Notes: generated by a model not told the origin, from the letters alone. A stretch of 32,779 nt of DNA from Zancudomyces culisetae (GCA_001969505.1 LSSK01001207.1:1-32779), one strand, 5' to 3'; numbered from the stretch's first letter, positions 1 through 11,800 are shown. A program made the numbers and translations.

Positions 1-3000
1 CTGTTTTCGAGTATGGTAGCGTTTAAAGAAATATATTTGGAATCGGAGGCAAATTCATTATTGGTGGTGAAATTTGAATTGGGGGTTGGAGCTGTTGAAG
101 CTGAATGAGTACTAGGTGGGTATGGAAAAGATTCTAATAGTTCAAAACTATTGGAGCGGTGGAAGAGAGTGTTTTTATCGGTAGATTCGGTTGAAAAGCC
201 CTGTAGTCGCAAATAGGCATCGTGCTTATTGTATGATTTTTTGAGGGTAATGTTTTCACCAAGTGTAATGTGATCAGCAACAGAAGTGTCAGCAGTTGTT
301 GTCATAGTTGTTGTCGTCGTTGTGGTAGTGATGGTAATAGGCTGTTTTTGTTGTTGTTGTTGTTGTTCTTGTTGGTAGTTATTGGCAATGGAAGTTATTG
401 GTGTTATTGTCTCCAAACCATCATTTCGATCATAAGGAAGTAGAAATAGGGGGGTGGAATCATCTTCATGGTTTTTATAGGTGTGGTTGTGATTATTAGA
501 GTTGATTAATTTATTTGAATAGTCACGAGTTACGTTGTTATTAGTACTAGTAGCAGTAGCAGTAGTAAGATGAGAGGGATGAGCAGTAGGGTTTGAAAAT
601 GATTGGGAATATATACGTTTTGAAGAATTAGAATTGGTGGTATAATTGGGATTGGAATTGGGATTAAGATTGAGATTGGAGCTAGGGTTAAGATTAAGGG
701 CTTGTAAGAGGGGTTTGCCGTTGAAAAGAGATGTAGAACGTTGAAGAGAATGTGTGTTTAGTTGAGATGAAGTAGGAGAAGCATATGAAAGTAATTGAGG
801 GTTGTTAAGTTTATGAGAAGAATGGTGGGTGTTTATGTTTGATTGGGAGTGTTGGAGACGATGAGGTTGGAGGTTAAAAATGGAGGGAGAAGTAGTAGTA
901 CCAAGGATTGCAGAGTGAATAAAACTACGTAAACGAGATTTATTGGGGGAAGTAGTGATACCTCTGAGTCCAAGATTTGGAGAGGCATTATTGCTGAATA
1001 GAGAGTTAGTTGCAACAGCCGAAAAACCAAGAGGATCATAAGGATCAGAGGGATTAGGAGAGGCTAAGTTGAAAGAGACAGGAGTTTGACGACTAAAACG
1101 TTTATTCAAACTGCTACTTGATTCGTATTTTCGTAATCCATTGACTCGAACACTTGTGATTGTAGAGTTGTCAGAAATACGAAGACCATTAAGTGACAAA
1201 GTTGAATTTAGTGGAGAATGGAGAGTATTGGGACTGGCAGGTGGTTTTCCCATTAGTGAGCTTAGTCGGATTGCCGAAGATCTCTTTTGGAGGCTGTTTC
1301 TGTTTGGGTTTCCAATATAATATAGGGGAGTTGGTTTTTTGATACCGCTTGATGTATTAATAGAGGTGGGTGCAGGTGTATTTGTGGTTGCGGTTGTGGT
1401 TGTATTTGTGGTAGGTGAGGGTGAGGGTGAGGATGAAGGTGAAGATGAATGTGGTTGCGCCAATAACTGTTTTTTCAAAAAAGAAGCATCTGGAAATGAC
1501 ATGTTTGGATTTCCTGTTGTTGCTGTTGCTGTTGCCGTTGCTGTTGCTGTTGAAAGGTTACGAGTTAAATTACTAGCATTATAGGTATAGCTATTAATGT
1601 TGTTAATGTTGTTAATACTAGCAAGACTACGATTGGATTGGGAGGGAGACATGGCAATGTACCCAACAGAAGTACTGCTATTGGTAATATAACTTGCTCT
1701 GGATTCGACTTCTCTTCCGTACATTGATGCTACATTGGCGGTGATCTTTCGCATTGCAGAAAGTGTCTTTTGTAAAGTAGTGATTTCAGATTTTAGTTGT
1801 TCGTTTGTTGAGGATAATGAGTTTATTTGGAGTTGGTTATCCAAAACCAACTGGGAAATAAGATAGACCAAATGGACCATTTCTCGGTTGTTTAGTACAT
1901 GTACTACAGATTGCTCTTTGTTGTGGTCATTTTTGGTGTTGGTGTTGGTGTTGTTTCCCATAAATAATCTGTAGATATCGTTTTTGTTGAGTTTGTCAAT
2001 GTTATCATCTACCAACGACATGATTTTAACTCCGTTTTCCACCAAAGTTGGATTATAATTCCCATTTTCTGCCAAAATCAAATCTGCCAGCTCATTCTCA
2101 ACCTGCTTAATTTTCAATTCAATGTAATCCAACTCGGCATCTATCAACTCTACCTGATCTTGTATTTGTTTATTTGCTCCCGCACTCTCCAATTGTAATA
2201 GCAATCCGTTTTGTTTGTCTATCATTGAGTTTTGCTTCTTCATTAGTTCGTCTCGATCACTATATAACTTGCTTGCTCCAACCCGGTTATCAATCTTATT
2301 TTCCAAAATACCCATTACCAGTTCTATCTTTTTCATTTGAATTCCTGTTGATGTCTTTGTAAACTCTGCTTTCCTATTTATTCCTGATGAGAATACCGAA
2401 GATTCTGATGCTGTTGCTGTTGCTGTTGCTCCTGTTTTTGCTGCTGCTGCTGCTATTGCTGCTTTGGCATTTCTTTCGGATTCCTCCACTTTGCTATGTA
2501 GTGAATCTTGAAGATTGGCTAGCAATGCAGTTTGTTTTCTGTTTTTGTTTTGTAAATCTCTAATCTTTAACAAATACTCTCTTCGCTGAGAGCTGATTAT
2601 TCCCAGTATATCTCTCCATTTACTCTCTTCATCAATAGTTACTGTATTTGCCTTTTTTTCTTCCACTTCTTTTTGTCCTGCTCCTTCTTCTCCTCCTTCT
2701 TCGGATACTACTGGCTTTTCTATTTCCTCGTTCGTATTGGTTTCCTCTAATTTTTTTACATTTGTATTTCCATTCTCGCTGACAGTATTGTTATAGTTGT
2801 CGCTATTTTCCATTTCCACTTGTTTTTCTCTTTCTCTTTCTCTTTCTTTTGATTCTTCATAGTCAATTGTAGGTTCAGCTACAGGTGAAGTAATTGTACT
2901 ACGATCACCTTTATTGTGACTACTTCCACCCTTAATTTTATGATACAATGATGACAAGGATCCTACTCTGGAAATCATAGATGCTACACTTGATCTTCTC

Positions 3001-4625
3001 TTTTTCAGTTTGGAAGTACTTGTACCACTTGTTCCACCTATATCCGATGTAGAAGGCGTTAGGCTACTAACACTTCCACAAATACTGTTGCTATAGTTGG
3101 ACTTTTCTGTCATATTCTCCAAAATCGCACTAGTACTACCACTACCACTACCACTAGTACTACCAATACCAATACCAATACCGTTACCATTACCAGAAAT
3201 GCTACCATTAATGGCTCCCTGTGAATACTTCACTGCCTTTATAAATAGCTCCTCCATTCTCTTCAACTCTGACTCATACATCACTATTTGCTCCTTTAAC
3301 ATCGCCACCTTTAGCGATTCGCTTTCAATATTGCTGGTTCCTTTCTGGGTTTTCGTCGCCACCTTATTTTCATTGCCACCACTATTACTGCGCTTGTTTC
3401 TATTCCGATTATCGTCTACACCCTTCCCTCCACCTTCTTCCTCGTTTATACCACTGTTAGCACTACCAACTTCGTCACGGATTGTGCTTAACCCAACAAC
3501 AACCTTATTCTTAATATTCCTGGCTCTATTTGCGTACCTTAATGTAGACAATGTCTCAGAATAGTTTTTTTCCGTCTCGGTTATACATGCCAGCATCAAT
3601 GTCATGGAATTACCTCCCAATGAATCTTCCAATAGCCGTGTAAGTTTACTGTTTCTATATGGAATATGTAGCTGTCTTTTTAACGCATCTCCTAATGAAC
3701 TGATTACATTGCCCAATGCCAACAATCCAGAGTTTATGCTAATTCCCTCCTTCACTCGGTTTCCCATTGCGTTGGTCTGTTTGATTCTTTCTGATCCTGC
3801 CAAATCCACAAAATGAATCTTGGAAACTATTCTTGTCTTTGTTCTACTATCACTCTCCGTTTCTTGTGTTATTTGTTCCACTACTACTGTATATATTGCG
3901 TGTGATCTTGATGAATTCGCATTCATGTCTGTTGCCCCCGTTGTTCGATTTGCTCCTCCTAATTTCAGTAAATTTATCATCTCCTCTTCACTATCAACTC
4001 TGTTCCTTCTAATATTTGTCCATAGCCCCCCTGCACTACCTCGTACCTTGTCCATCTTTATTCCATTCTCCTCGACTCTATTTTTTGTTCCACTAGTTTC
4101 TTTTGACTTGGATTTACCTGTTCCCTTTCCATATACTATTTTTTGAATCTTGTTGCTGTTTTCTTGTGTATCCAGTAAATTAAAAACTTCTTCATTATAC
4201 AACTCTATAAACGACACCTCCATATTATAAGTAAACCCCTTTTGCCGATTCTTTCTATTTTCCAGTTCCTCTACTATATTCTGAAATCCCCGTGGAACAA
4301 TACCCTTCTCTATTTCTTTTTCTCCTACTTCTGCACCTGTCCCCATACTATACGTTTTTCCACTGCTTGTTTGACCATATGCCATCACTGTTGCATTATA
4401 CCCCTCGAGAAATCGTTCAATCATTGGTTTTACACTTTCTTCGTATACTTGAGCCTGTGTATCCTTAGCTGAGTATATTTTATCAAATGTGAACGACCTG
4501 TCTCCCCCAATTGTCACTTGTTGTGTTCCTGGGATGACTTTTACACATGACTTATCTCCCCTACCAGTCTCCTTCTTTGATAATGGCCTTATTCTCAGCG
4601 CAACATTGACTCGTGCAAACGTCAT
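1..4625 (-). CDS. Kinesin-4-like motor protein, C-terminus cut off by left window edge
   Basis: Microtubule motor. One uninterrupted frame runs from ATG at 4625 to the left edge (1541 codons, no stop, no intron needed). The N-terminal motor occupies about residues 1-375: P-loop GQTSSGKT at 84-91, switch I NANSSRSH, switch II DLAGSER at 274-280, and the NSKLTRLLEDSLGG helix. The opening VALRIRPL and the family-type order of motifs at the extreme N-terminus resemble the KIF4/KIF21 (kinesin-4) group more than kinesin-1 or -8; the subfamily is inference. Predicted coiled-coil stretches lie near residues 430-470, 660-740, 765-855 and 920-960. Beyond about residue 980 the chain is Ser/Thr/Asn/Pro-rich and low in complexity, with Ala-Thr and Ser-Pro dipeptide runs and a glutamine run (plus-strand 345-372). 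One CTG codes the conserved Leu in VALR. The true C-terminus is not in the window. Confidence 0.93.
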   Translation of the reverse strand, partial: MTFARVNVALRIRPLSKKETGRGDKSCVKVIPGTQQVTIGGDRSFTFDKIYSAKDTQAQVYEESVKPMIERFLEGYNATVMAYGQTSSGKTYSMGTGAEVGEKEIEKGIVPRGFQNIVEELENRKNRQKGFTYNMEVSFIELYNEEVFNLLDTQENSNKIQKIVYGKGTGKSKSKETSGTKNRVEENGIKMDKVRGSAGGLWTNIRRNRVDSEEEMINLLKLGGANRTTGATDMNANSSRSHAIYTVVVEQITQETESDSRTKTRIVSKIHFVDLAGSERIKQTNAMGNRVKEGISINSGLLALGNVISSLGDALKRQLHIPYRNSKLTRLLEDSLGGNSMTLMLACITETEKNYSETLSTLRYANRARNIKNKVVVGLSTIRDEVGSANSGINEEEGGGKGVDDNRNRNKRSNSGGNENKVATKTQKGTSNIESESLKVAMLKEQIVMYESELKRMEELFIKAVKYSQGAINGSISGNGNGIGIGIGSTSGSGSGSTSAILENMTEKSNYSNSICGSVSSLTPSTSDIGGTSGTSTSKLKKRRSSVASMISRVGSLSSLYHKIKGGSSHNKGDRSTITSPVAEPTIDYEESKEREREREKQVEMENSDNYNNTVSENGNTNVKKLEETNTNEEIEKPVVSEEGGEEGAGQKEVEEKKANTVTIDEESKWRDILGIISSQRREYLLKIRDLQNKNRKQTALLANLQDSLHSKVEESERNAKAAIAAAAAKTGATATATASESSVFSSGINRKAEFTKTSTGIQMKKIELVMGILENKIDNRVGASKLYSDRDELMKKQNSMIDKQNGLLLQLESAGANKQIQDQVELIDAELDYIELKIKQVENELADLILAENGNYNPTLVENGVKIMSLVDDNIDKLNKNDIYRLFMGNNTNTNTKNDHNKEQSVVHVLNNREMVHLVYLISQLVLDNQLQINSLSSTNEQLKSEITTLQKTLSAMRKITANVASMYGREVESRASYITNSSTSVGYIAMSPSQSNRSLASINNINNINSYTYNASNLTRNLSTATATATATATTGNPNMSFPDASFLKKQLLAQPHSSSPSSSPSPSPTTNTTTTATTNTPAPTSINTSSGIKKPTPLYYIGNPNRNSLQKRSSAIRLSSLMGKPPASPNTLHSPLNSTLSLNGLRISDNSTITSVRVNGLRKYESSSSLNKRFSRQTPVSFNLASPNPSDPYDPLGFSAVATNSLFSNNASPNLGLRGITTSPNKSRLRSFIHSAILGTTTSPSIFNLQPHRLQHSQSNINTHHSSHKLNNPQLLSYASPTSSQLNTHSLQRSTSLFNGKPLLQALNLNPSSNLNLNPNSNPNYTTNSNSSKRIYSQSFSNPTAHPSHLTTATATSTNNNVTRDYSNKLINSNNHNHTYKNHEDDSTPLFLLPYDRNDGLETITPITSIANNYQQEQQQQQQKQPITITTTTTTTTMTTTADTSVADHITLGENITLKKSYNKHDAYLRLQGFSTESTDKNTLFHRSNSFELLESFPYPPSTHSASTAPTPNSNFTTNNEFASDSKYISLNATILEN
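345..372 (-). repeat. Glutamine-coding trinucleotide run in kinesin tail
   Basis: TTG/CTG triplets on the plus strand read as CAA/CAG on the coding strand, giving a glutamine-rich run interrupted by Glu and Lys. It lies in the low-complexity tail, far from the motor, next to a threonine-rich run. Confidence 0.75.
1516..1551 (-). repeat. Hexanucleotide repeat coding Ala-Thr dipeptides (kinesin)
   Basis: About six copies of TGTTGC (one TGCCGT variant) on the plus strand code alternating Ala and Thr in the kinesin tail. A related Ala-Thr run followed by polyalanine lies at about 2405-2460, between coiled-coil segments. Silent changes are rare, which suggests recent replication slippage. Confidence 0.8.
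2824..2850 (-). repeat. TTCTCT hexamer repeat coding Glu-Arg dipeptides (kinesin)
   Basis: A run of TTCTCT units on the plus strand reads as alternating Glu and Arg in the linker between the motor and the main coiled-coil part of the kinesin. Confidence 0.75.
3125..3190 (-). repeat. Hexanucleotide repeat coding Gly-Ser and Gly-Ile dipeptides (kinesin)
   Basis: Adjacent arrays built on CTACCA and AATACC code Gly-Ser and Gly-Ile alternations in a flexible linker about 110 residues after the motor domain. Confidence 0.75.
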
Positions 4626-7600
4626 TTTATTTTTATCTTTTTTGTTGTATTTTTACAGTCTGCCTCTTGCTTTTATTCTAATTATTTTGATTATAGGAAA
4701 TAGATTGGCAGTTGATAATCAAATTGAGATATCTATTATTCTTAACCTAATGCTTTTTCTCGTTATTTTCTTCAAAACCAACTGTTGTTTTTGTTCCCGT
4801 CTATCCTCTTTACGGCTAATATATTAATAGTACATTCCCTTTGTATCGCTATCTCTAGCACTATTTTTTCAATATATATAGTCTTTGTATTTGTATTTTC
4901 TCCCTTGTATATCGACAAAATATAACCTTTGACTCGTTTAATACACCCCTTTACTACAGTTCTTTAGGTTCTGGAACATGTATTCTGCATTCGCTGCTAG
5001 TAAATGTTGGTACTCGCGCGCCGTGTTTACTTCTCCTTTACTGACCCCTTTGTTTGGGTCTTATAATATTGTATTTGAAGTATAGTATTCCGATACTCTG
5101 TTTTATACAAAAATGCTCCAGATTTAGCCGTAATGATTTGTGAAATGTTAAAATCATATACACCCAAATCATCAATTACCCAACTTAAAACCAAAGCTAT
5201 CTTTTCTCCACGTTATACTTGTAATAAAGTACGACTTTTTAATACTGTTGGAGCAACACGCTTATAAACCCCTTTTTGTTTAGTACTTTTATAGGTGAGT
5301 ACTACTTTACTCTATTTTGGAATAAATGCAATATGTGATAGTATGAACTTTTTCTGTTTCGTAAAATTGAGAAATCCAATAAAGAAAAAAAACACCAATT
5401 CTTTTTTAAATAGTTTTATGGAAGCCCTTTTCTATTAAAATTTGGATAGAGGATACTGGAATGTAGCTGATTTATAATAGACAGAATATGATAATAAACC
5501 CGGCTAATAGTCATCAGATTATTGATGGTGTGAATAAATTTGCTTAGCTTTTTATTTTTATATTTTTTAATTTTATTATATTTATTTTTACGAGTAACAA
5601 TTGTTGTGCAAACTCGGCGTTAGTATGTTGTACCAAGTAGTGATACGGGTTGGTTTATCCCTAAAAACGATTTTCTGTTTTCACTTTTCTTTCTTTCTAA
5701 ATACTAATTATTATTTTTTGGATTTATGAGTGTATACATGAATCAGTTGTGATGTATGGAGCTAAAAAATTATTGATTTTCGTTGCTTTGAATAATTGGA
5801 ATCCTTTATTGACAAGTCGTTTATTGGCTACTTTTACAAAATCCAAAGCTTTTTTATTTTCTTGACTTAGTCAATTACTTTTGTCTTTGGAATCGACGTG
5901 AATATTCAAAATAGAAGTGAATAAGCTAAAAAAATAATCGAAATCTGGAAACTAGAGAAAATTTGTAGTTACGAATTATTATTATTGTAGCATATAATTT
6001 TCCTATAATTTTTTTTTCTCATCCTTGTAGAAATCCCCCATCCTCTTTCTCGCTCTTACTCTCAATCTTCCTCGTACCTCTATAATCTACCCAAATTTCC
6101 CCCCCCCCACTTTTTGCCACTCTCCTTTATTAGAGTAATAAGAACTCATCAACCCAGAAAATTACAAAATATGTTTGTAATTGATTAATTTTTTATATAT
6201 TACTTTATTTCGCTCTATTGAATTTTCTCAAGCTTGAGAATATTTAGCAATACTAAATAAAAGTGAACAAATGGCTTTATTTAGATTTACAAGCTAAATA
6301 AATAAAAAAGGATATATATTTGAAGATTATAAATAAAAATCAATGTATCATTTATCCGATTTGTTATAACGTTGGCATTTCATCAATTGATTATGCAACT
6401 AGTTATATAAAGCGAACTTATGCCCTATTTTTCGCACTAATACCCAAAACTAATCTTTTGCAGTCTTCCAAATGCTTGACACATGCATGCGCCTTATCCC
6501 GAAATTCAATCTTATGCTGTAATCTGCTTGTTCCATTCATTCCAGTAGTCAATTAGCTAATTGCTTTTACCAGTTTTGATTATGTAAAGCGCTCCTACTC
6601 ATCTTTCACTTCCCCCCCATGACACACGCTCTCTCACTCAATTTTTTTTTCTTCTTTCTCCGTTATCTCCTTCCCCTTTCTTCCCACATTTCTCCGTACC
6701 TTCGAGCTTTCTGTCCATTAGTAGTATAAAATTCATTGATACTACCTACAACCACGCCCCTCCCTCCTCCCTATTATGTCAATATTTATATTCTGCTTCA
6801 TTGGCCTTTTAAACCGATTACAAACTGCTTAATTAAACCACCAAAATCTTAAATTATTAAAGACACAAATAAATAATCAAGATATCTACACCACCTTTTT
6901 TCCCCCTTTAAGCACATCATCTCCCCAATATATCTTTTTTCTGTTTGGAGAAACAACGAGGTAAAAATTTGTCATTATCTTCAAATAATTAACTAGAATT
7001 ATATACTCTTGATAAAAATAGGTTGATGAGTGCATAATAACACTTTTTTCTTTTCTAGATTGCTCTTTCACCCTTTTGGCAAATAGGTATCATTTTCTTT
7101 ACAAGATCTCTACTCCGGAATCTTTAAGCTCATAAAAACAAACAATAGCCAAAATCTTGAAATAAAGATATATAACAAAAAGGCTATTAGGCAAATGTGT
7201 ATGAGCTATCAAAGTTATAATTTACTTGAAACAAGATGCTTTTACAATCTTGCAATAGCTCGTCAACATAGTATTTACAATCTGCTTCTCTTTATTTAGG
7301 ATATTATCGGCTCAAAAAAAAACAGAAATAGAGGAAACAGCAGAAAAGCTGTTTATTCAAGAAAGCCCGGTTATAATTATTTTTTTTAGGTAAAATTGCT
7401 ACACACAAACAATATATTCTATAGTTTGTACCAAACTTTGTTATGAAAAAAATATTTTGTACATTGCTTACTGTTACTACTATTATATTTTCTATCTCTA
7501 TCTCTTTCTCACCCCCTCCTCCCGCCCCCTCTCGCCACTTTTTCCCCCAACAAAAGCAGTCCAAATTTTGATGGATTTAATTGATTTTTTCAATTCTGTG

Positions 7601-9172
7601 CTAGAAATTCTAGATGTAAATGTGGAGACCAAAAAAATATGCTATTTTAGGGGGGCTCTAGATTCTTATTGCCCTTACATCTCTTATGATTTTATAATCT
7701 AGATTACACAAAAGAATGCTTTTTTTATAAATGCAAGGGAACCGCAAAAGAGTTTTGAAAAAAAGGCAGGTAACTGTAGCAATCAACAAGAAAATACACA
7801 TTTTTCCACTGCCATTTCATCTTTTAGTTCATCTAACTCGTTTATGTAATGTCAAAACTGGTACAATAAAATAGAGTATAAGCTTATGTATAACACGGGC
7901 ACGTATCATAAACAAAAAAAAAACACAATTAGTAATTGCAAAAACAAAAATAAATAAATACATCAATTACCTTGATATTTTCAATTCATGTTTTTGAACC
8001 TGTTACGATGTAGTGGTAAAACACAAACAATTCAATTCTTTCCCACCTGATACCGCTTTGTATCACAAATCGTGTAAACGAAATGTTTTTTGTATATTAG
8101 GGCTTACCAATACTGCAAGATAAGCATGTATGCGAAATGGTTCAAAGTTCAGCAATACAATGGTATTATATAACAACAGCTACGCTTGTTTGGAAACAAC
8201 TGGTGATAATTTGAAATCATACACTAAGATACATATTCTACTCTAACTCGGTTCACCTATAGATACTGTACTAGAAATAGACTATAGAGTCTAGAATGCC
8301 CGCATATCTGTACAAGCTACAAATATATAAATTTTTGTAAAAAAAAAGCTATTAAAAATATAGCTAATCCAACTTATAAATAGGTATCGGGGTTACCAGG
8401 ACTTTCCTTACCTGTGTCGTAATAGGATTTGAAAGTAAAATAGATGCTTTAGAACTATACGTTATAATATTTCTTGCCTATATCGGCACTATACAATCTA
8501 TCATTTATCATCTATTCTTTCTTGTCATTTCTCTCAATTTTGATATTAGCTTTAAATGTTGTATAGCAGATCCAAAAGTAGTCTATGTAATCTAAATTAC
8601 TAGAATGTAAAATTCTATTCAAGTCACAAAAGGAGTAAACCCCAGGTGTTTTTATTTTGATATTCTTTTTCCTACTTTTGTATTAAACTAAGGAGGCACT
8701 TGTTTAACACATCTCTCTCTTTTTTCTCTTTCTATTTTCTTTAACTTTTTTCAAAGATCAAGTGAATACCAAATATCAATACAATTTTAGAATTATGCTT
8801 TTTATTTAATTTACATTCCGCAAACTTTCAAAAAAAAAATTTATTTGCTCGAAAAATATAGCCAATATATAGGAGTATTGGGTGATTTTGAGGAAACTAA
8901 ACCTCGATACAAGCAAATAAATAAAATAAAATAGAATAAAAAAAACCAAAATGTAATTGATTCTCCTAGATTATTCTCGCGTTATTTAATATTTTTTAAT
9001 TTATTTTTTTATAATAAACTTTTGTTGAGAATAATCTTGAAATTAGCGTTATACAAATCAACTACAACATCCTGCAATCATAGGCAATACCTAGCTTCCT
9101 ATTTTTACTCTGCAATATCTATACCAACCAATTTATAAAGAACTAACCAGGGGAGTTAATGTAGATAAAGAG
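4626..9172. other. 4.5 kb gene-free region between kinesin and SYF1
   Basis: Only short open frames occur (none over about 90 codons, none resembling a known family), and they lie in composition-biased DNA. I saw no tRNA, spliced conserved exon or transposon remnant. The stretch is AT-rich, with near-pure A/T blocks (around 5540-5600 and 8930-9020), pyrimidine-rich plus-strand tracts with C-runs (6010-6130, 6600-6720, 7495-7555) and a 16-bp perfect palindrome at 6225-6240. It must hold the promoters of both flanking divergent genes, but is far longer than the other divergent spacers here (218 and 431 bp). Confidence 0.7.
6225..6240. repeat. 16-bp perfect palindrome TTCTCAAGCTTGAGAA
   Basis: The sequence equals its own reverse complement over 16 bases; the next flanking bases do not pair. 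It lies inside the gene-free interval, about 1.6 kb upstream of the kinesin start. It could be a dimeric-factor site or chance; no known motif is matched with confidence. Confidence 0.6.
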
Positions 9173-11800
9173 ATGGAGATCGAAGATATCGAAATCAAAG
9201 AGGACGATTTAGGATTCGAACGGGAAATCCAACTCAACCCATACTCAGTTAGAAGTTGGTTGCAGTATATAGAACACAAAAACAAGGATAATAGTCGAAA
9301 TAAGGTTAAGGCTGTAATTCTTCTGTTTGAAAGAGCAGTCGAGGCCATTCCGGGATCGTATAAAGTATGGAGGCGGTATTTGCAGTACCGGATGAAGATC
9401 CTGGAGGGGATGAGTGTGCTAACACATGAAGAAGGATATACGGATGTTAATTATGTGTTTGAAAGAGCACTGATTTGCTTACATAAGGTAAATTTTAATA
9501 TAATTTGATCAATTTGATTGAAAACTTTTAACACTATAAAAAGCTAACTATAAATACGTAAACTCGAAATAATGTAATTTTAGATGCCTAGAATATGGAT
9601 AGAATATGTAAATTTTATGATGAAACAGCCAAAAGTAACTGAAACGCGAAGGGTATTTGATAGAGCCTTAAAATCGTTGGCAGTAACACAACACGAGCGA
9701 CTGTGGGGGCTGTACACAGCTTTTGCAAGGAGGGTTCGGGGAAAGACGCAGGAGATAATATACAAACGATATATTCAAATATATCCGGAAAGGATCGAAG
9801 AGTATATTCAAATGCTGAGAGAGAATGGTAAATACGAAGAGGCAGCTAAACAGATAATTTTGGCGATAGATGAAGAGGTAGGAGTGGGGAAAAGGGGAGA
9901 ATATGGAGCTGCGACAAAAGTGGTAGCGAATAAGTATGGGTTGTGGATGCAGCTGGCAGATATAATAAGGGCACATCCCGAAGAGATCAAAGGAATGGAG
10001 GTGGAGAAAATCCTACGAGATGGGATAAGAAGGTACGGGGATATGGCTGCACAACTGTGGACAACGATTGCGGGGTATTATATAGCGCAAGGGTTTATGG
10101 AGAGGGCCCAAGAAATATATGAAGAGGCAATGGAAAATGTGATAACGGTAAGAGATTTTACAATGGTGTTTGAGACGTATGCAGCATTTGAGGAGAGTAT
10201 GTTAAGCAGAGCACTGGAGGAAGAGGCAGAGGTAGGAGAAACAAAGGAGGTGGAGAAAGGAAAAGGAAAAGGGAATGGGGATGACCAATATAAACTAGTG
10301 GCGATAGATCTAAAGTTGGCAAGATTTTCAGAACTCATGGAGCGTAGAGCGTTTTTGGTAAATAGAGTAAGACTGAAACAGAATCCAAATATGGTTAGTG
10401 GATGGAAAGATAGGATTGAGTTGTTTGAAAAGAAGGAAAAGAGAGAGGGAGCAGAGAAGGAGTGGGATGAAGATATTGAAGGATGTTACGAAGAAGCACT
10501 CGAGATTGTGCATCCTAGGAAGGCATATGATGGACAAGTATCTGATTTGTGGTTAGCGTATGCCCGGATGTATGAAGACCGAGGAGACAAGCAAAAAGCA
10601 ATTGGTGTATTTGAAAGGGCAATAAAGGTATGGTATAAAACAGTTGGAGAACTTGCAAGAGTGTGGTGTGAATATGCAGAGATGTATATACGAGAAGAGG
10701 AGTACGAAAAGGCAGAACAGGTGTTAGTAAGAGCGATTACACCAGTGGCACGAGTAGGTGGAATTTCAGGAGGAAAAGATGCAGACAATGAAAAGGGAGG
10801 GGATATAGACAGGATAGACTACAAGGATGAAAGTATTTCACCACAAAAACGAGTATTTAAATCAATAACAGTGTGGCAGATGTATTTGGATTTGGAAGAA
10901 AGTAGCGGAAACTACGAAAAGATCAAGGCCGCATATGAACGGGTCATTCAGCTGCGTGTAGCAACTCCCCAGGTGATTGTCAATTATGCAAACTTCTTGA
11001 TAGACAACCAGTACTACGAAGAAGCATTCAGAACGTACGAAAAGGGAATAGCAGTGTTTGGATATCCTGTGGCGTTTGAGTTGTGGAATATATATTTGAG
11101 GCGGTTTGTTGAGCGATATAAAGGTAGCAAAGTTGAAAGGACAAGGGATTTGTTTGAGCAGGCGCTTGTCAACTGTCCAGTGCAATTCAGCAAACCAATA
11201 TATATAATGTATGGAGGTTATGAGGAAGAGTATGGATTGATTGGAAATGCATTGAAGGTATATGAACGTGCATGTGAGTATCTTGTACAGCACCAACGAC
11301 AGCTCATGGAAAATGGCAACAACAAAAATCTATTATCGGATATGTACAGATTCTATATTTCAAAGACTAGTTTGCTTAAGGGTGATATATATACTAGACC
11401 GATTTATGAACAAGCAATAGAATCTGTAGTTGATGAATATGAATTGCTTCGATTTGTCTTGGAGTTTGCCGATCTGGAAACCAAGTTTGGCGAAATTGAT
11501 CGGGCTAGAGCACTATTTGCTTATGGTGCTTCTAATACTCACATTGGCAAAATTGACGAACAAGCTAGTCAAAATGAAAGTGGAAATGAAAAAACATCTG
11601 GATTGTCGTTGTGGGATAAGTGGTCCAAGTTTGAAATAGATTATGGAAATGAGTCTACTTATAAAGAAATGTTGCGTATTAAACGGACTGTCCAAATCAA
11701 GTACAGTACTGATGTTTCCTACTTGATGTCTTTCCAGAAACAACAGCATTCTTCCAATCAAGATTCTTCATCTGAAAATCAAATTAAATTCGTAAACTAA
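9173..11800 (+). CDS. SYF1: Pre-mRNA-splicing factor SYF1 (XAB2 homologue)
   Basis: HAT/TPR-repeat scaffold of the Prp19-associated (NineTeen) complex, acting in the nucleus during spliceosome activation. Two exons, 9173-9487 and 9584-11800, separated by a 96 bp phase-0 intron (donor GTAAAT, branch-like GCTAAC, acceptor TTTTAG), give 843 aa, close to the 859 aa of yeast Syf1. The start is the ATG giving MEIEDIEIKEDDLGFEREI; its EREIQLNPYSVRSWLQYIE stretch corresponds to the XAB2/Syf1 N-terminus. Repeated W-x-x-Y and (E/D)-RA-(I/L) HAT signatures run throughout. Diagnostic blocks are TVRDFTMVFETYAAFEESM, ATPQVIVNYANFL and RTRDLFEQALVNCP. A Lys/Gly-rich insert follows EVGETKEVEK. I considered CLF1, also a HAT protein; the blocks fit SYF1 better. 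It converges on DDI1 with 161 bp between stops. Confidence 0.93.

Noticed and set aside
1339-4827. Several plus-strand open frames of 60-155 codons
   Set aside because: They lie antisense to the kinesin frame and are compositional shadows (Val, Leu, Pro and Ser runs opposite the kinesin repeats).
6320-6556. 78-codon plus-strand frame in the gene-free gap
   Set aside because: No recognisable domain, no supporting splice structure or conserved composition; this length is expected by chance in such a region.
9212-9221. GGATTCGAAC resembling a reverse tRNA B box
   Set aside because: It lies inside the SYF1 coding sequence, with no A box or cloverleaf around it.
9173-11800. First read as CLF1 because of HAT repeats
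   Set aside because: Length of 843 aa and the blocks around ATPQVIVNYANFL and TVRDFTMVFETYA agree with SYF1/XAB2.
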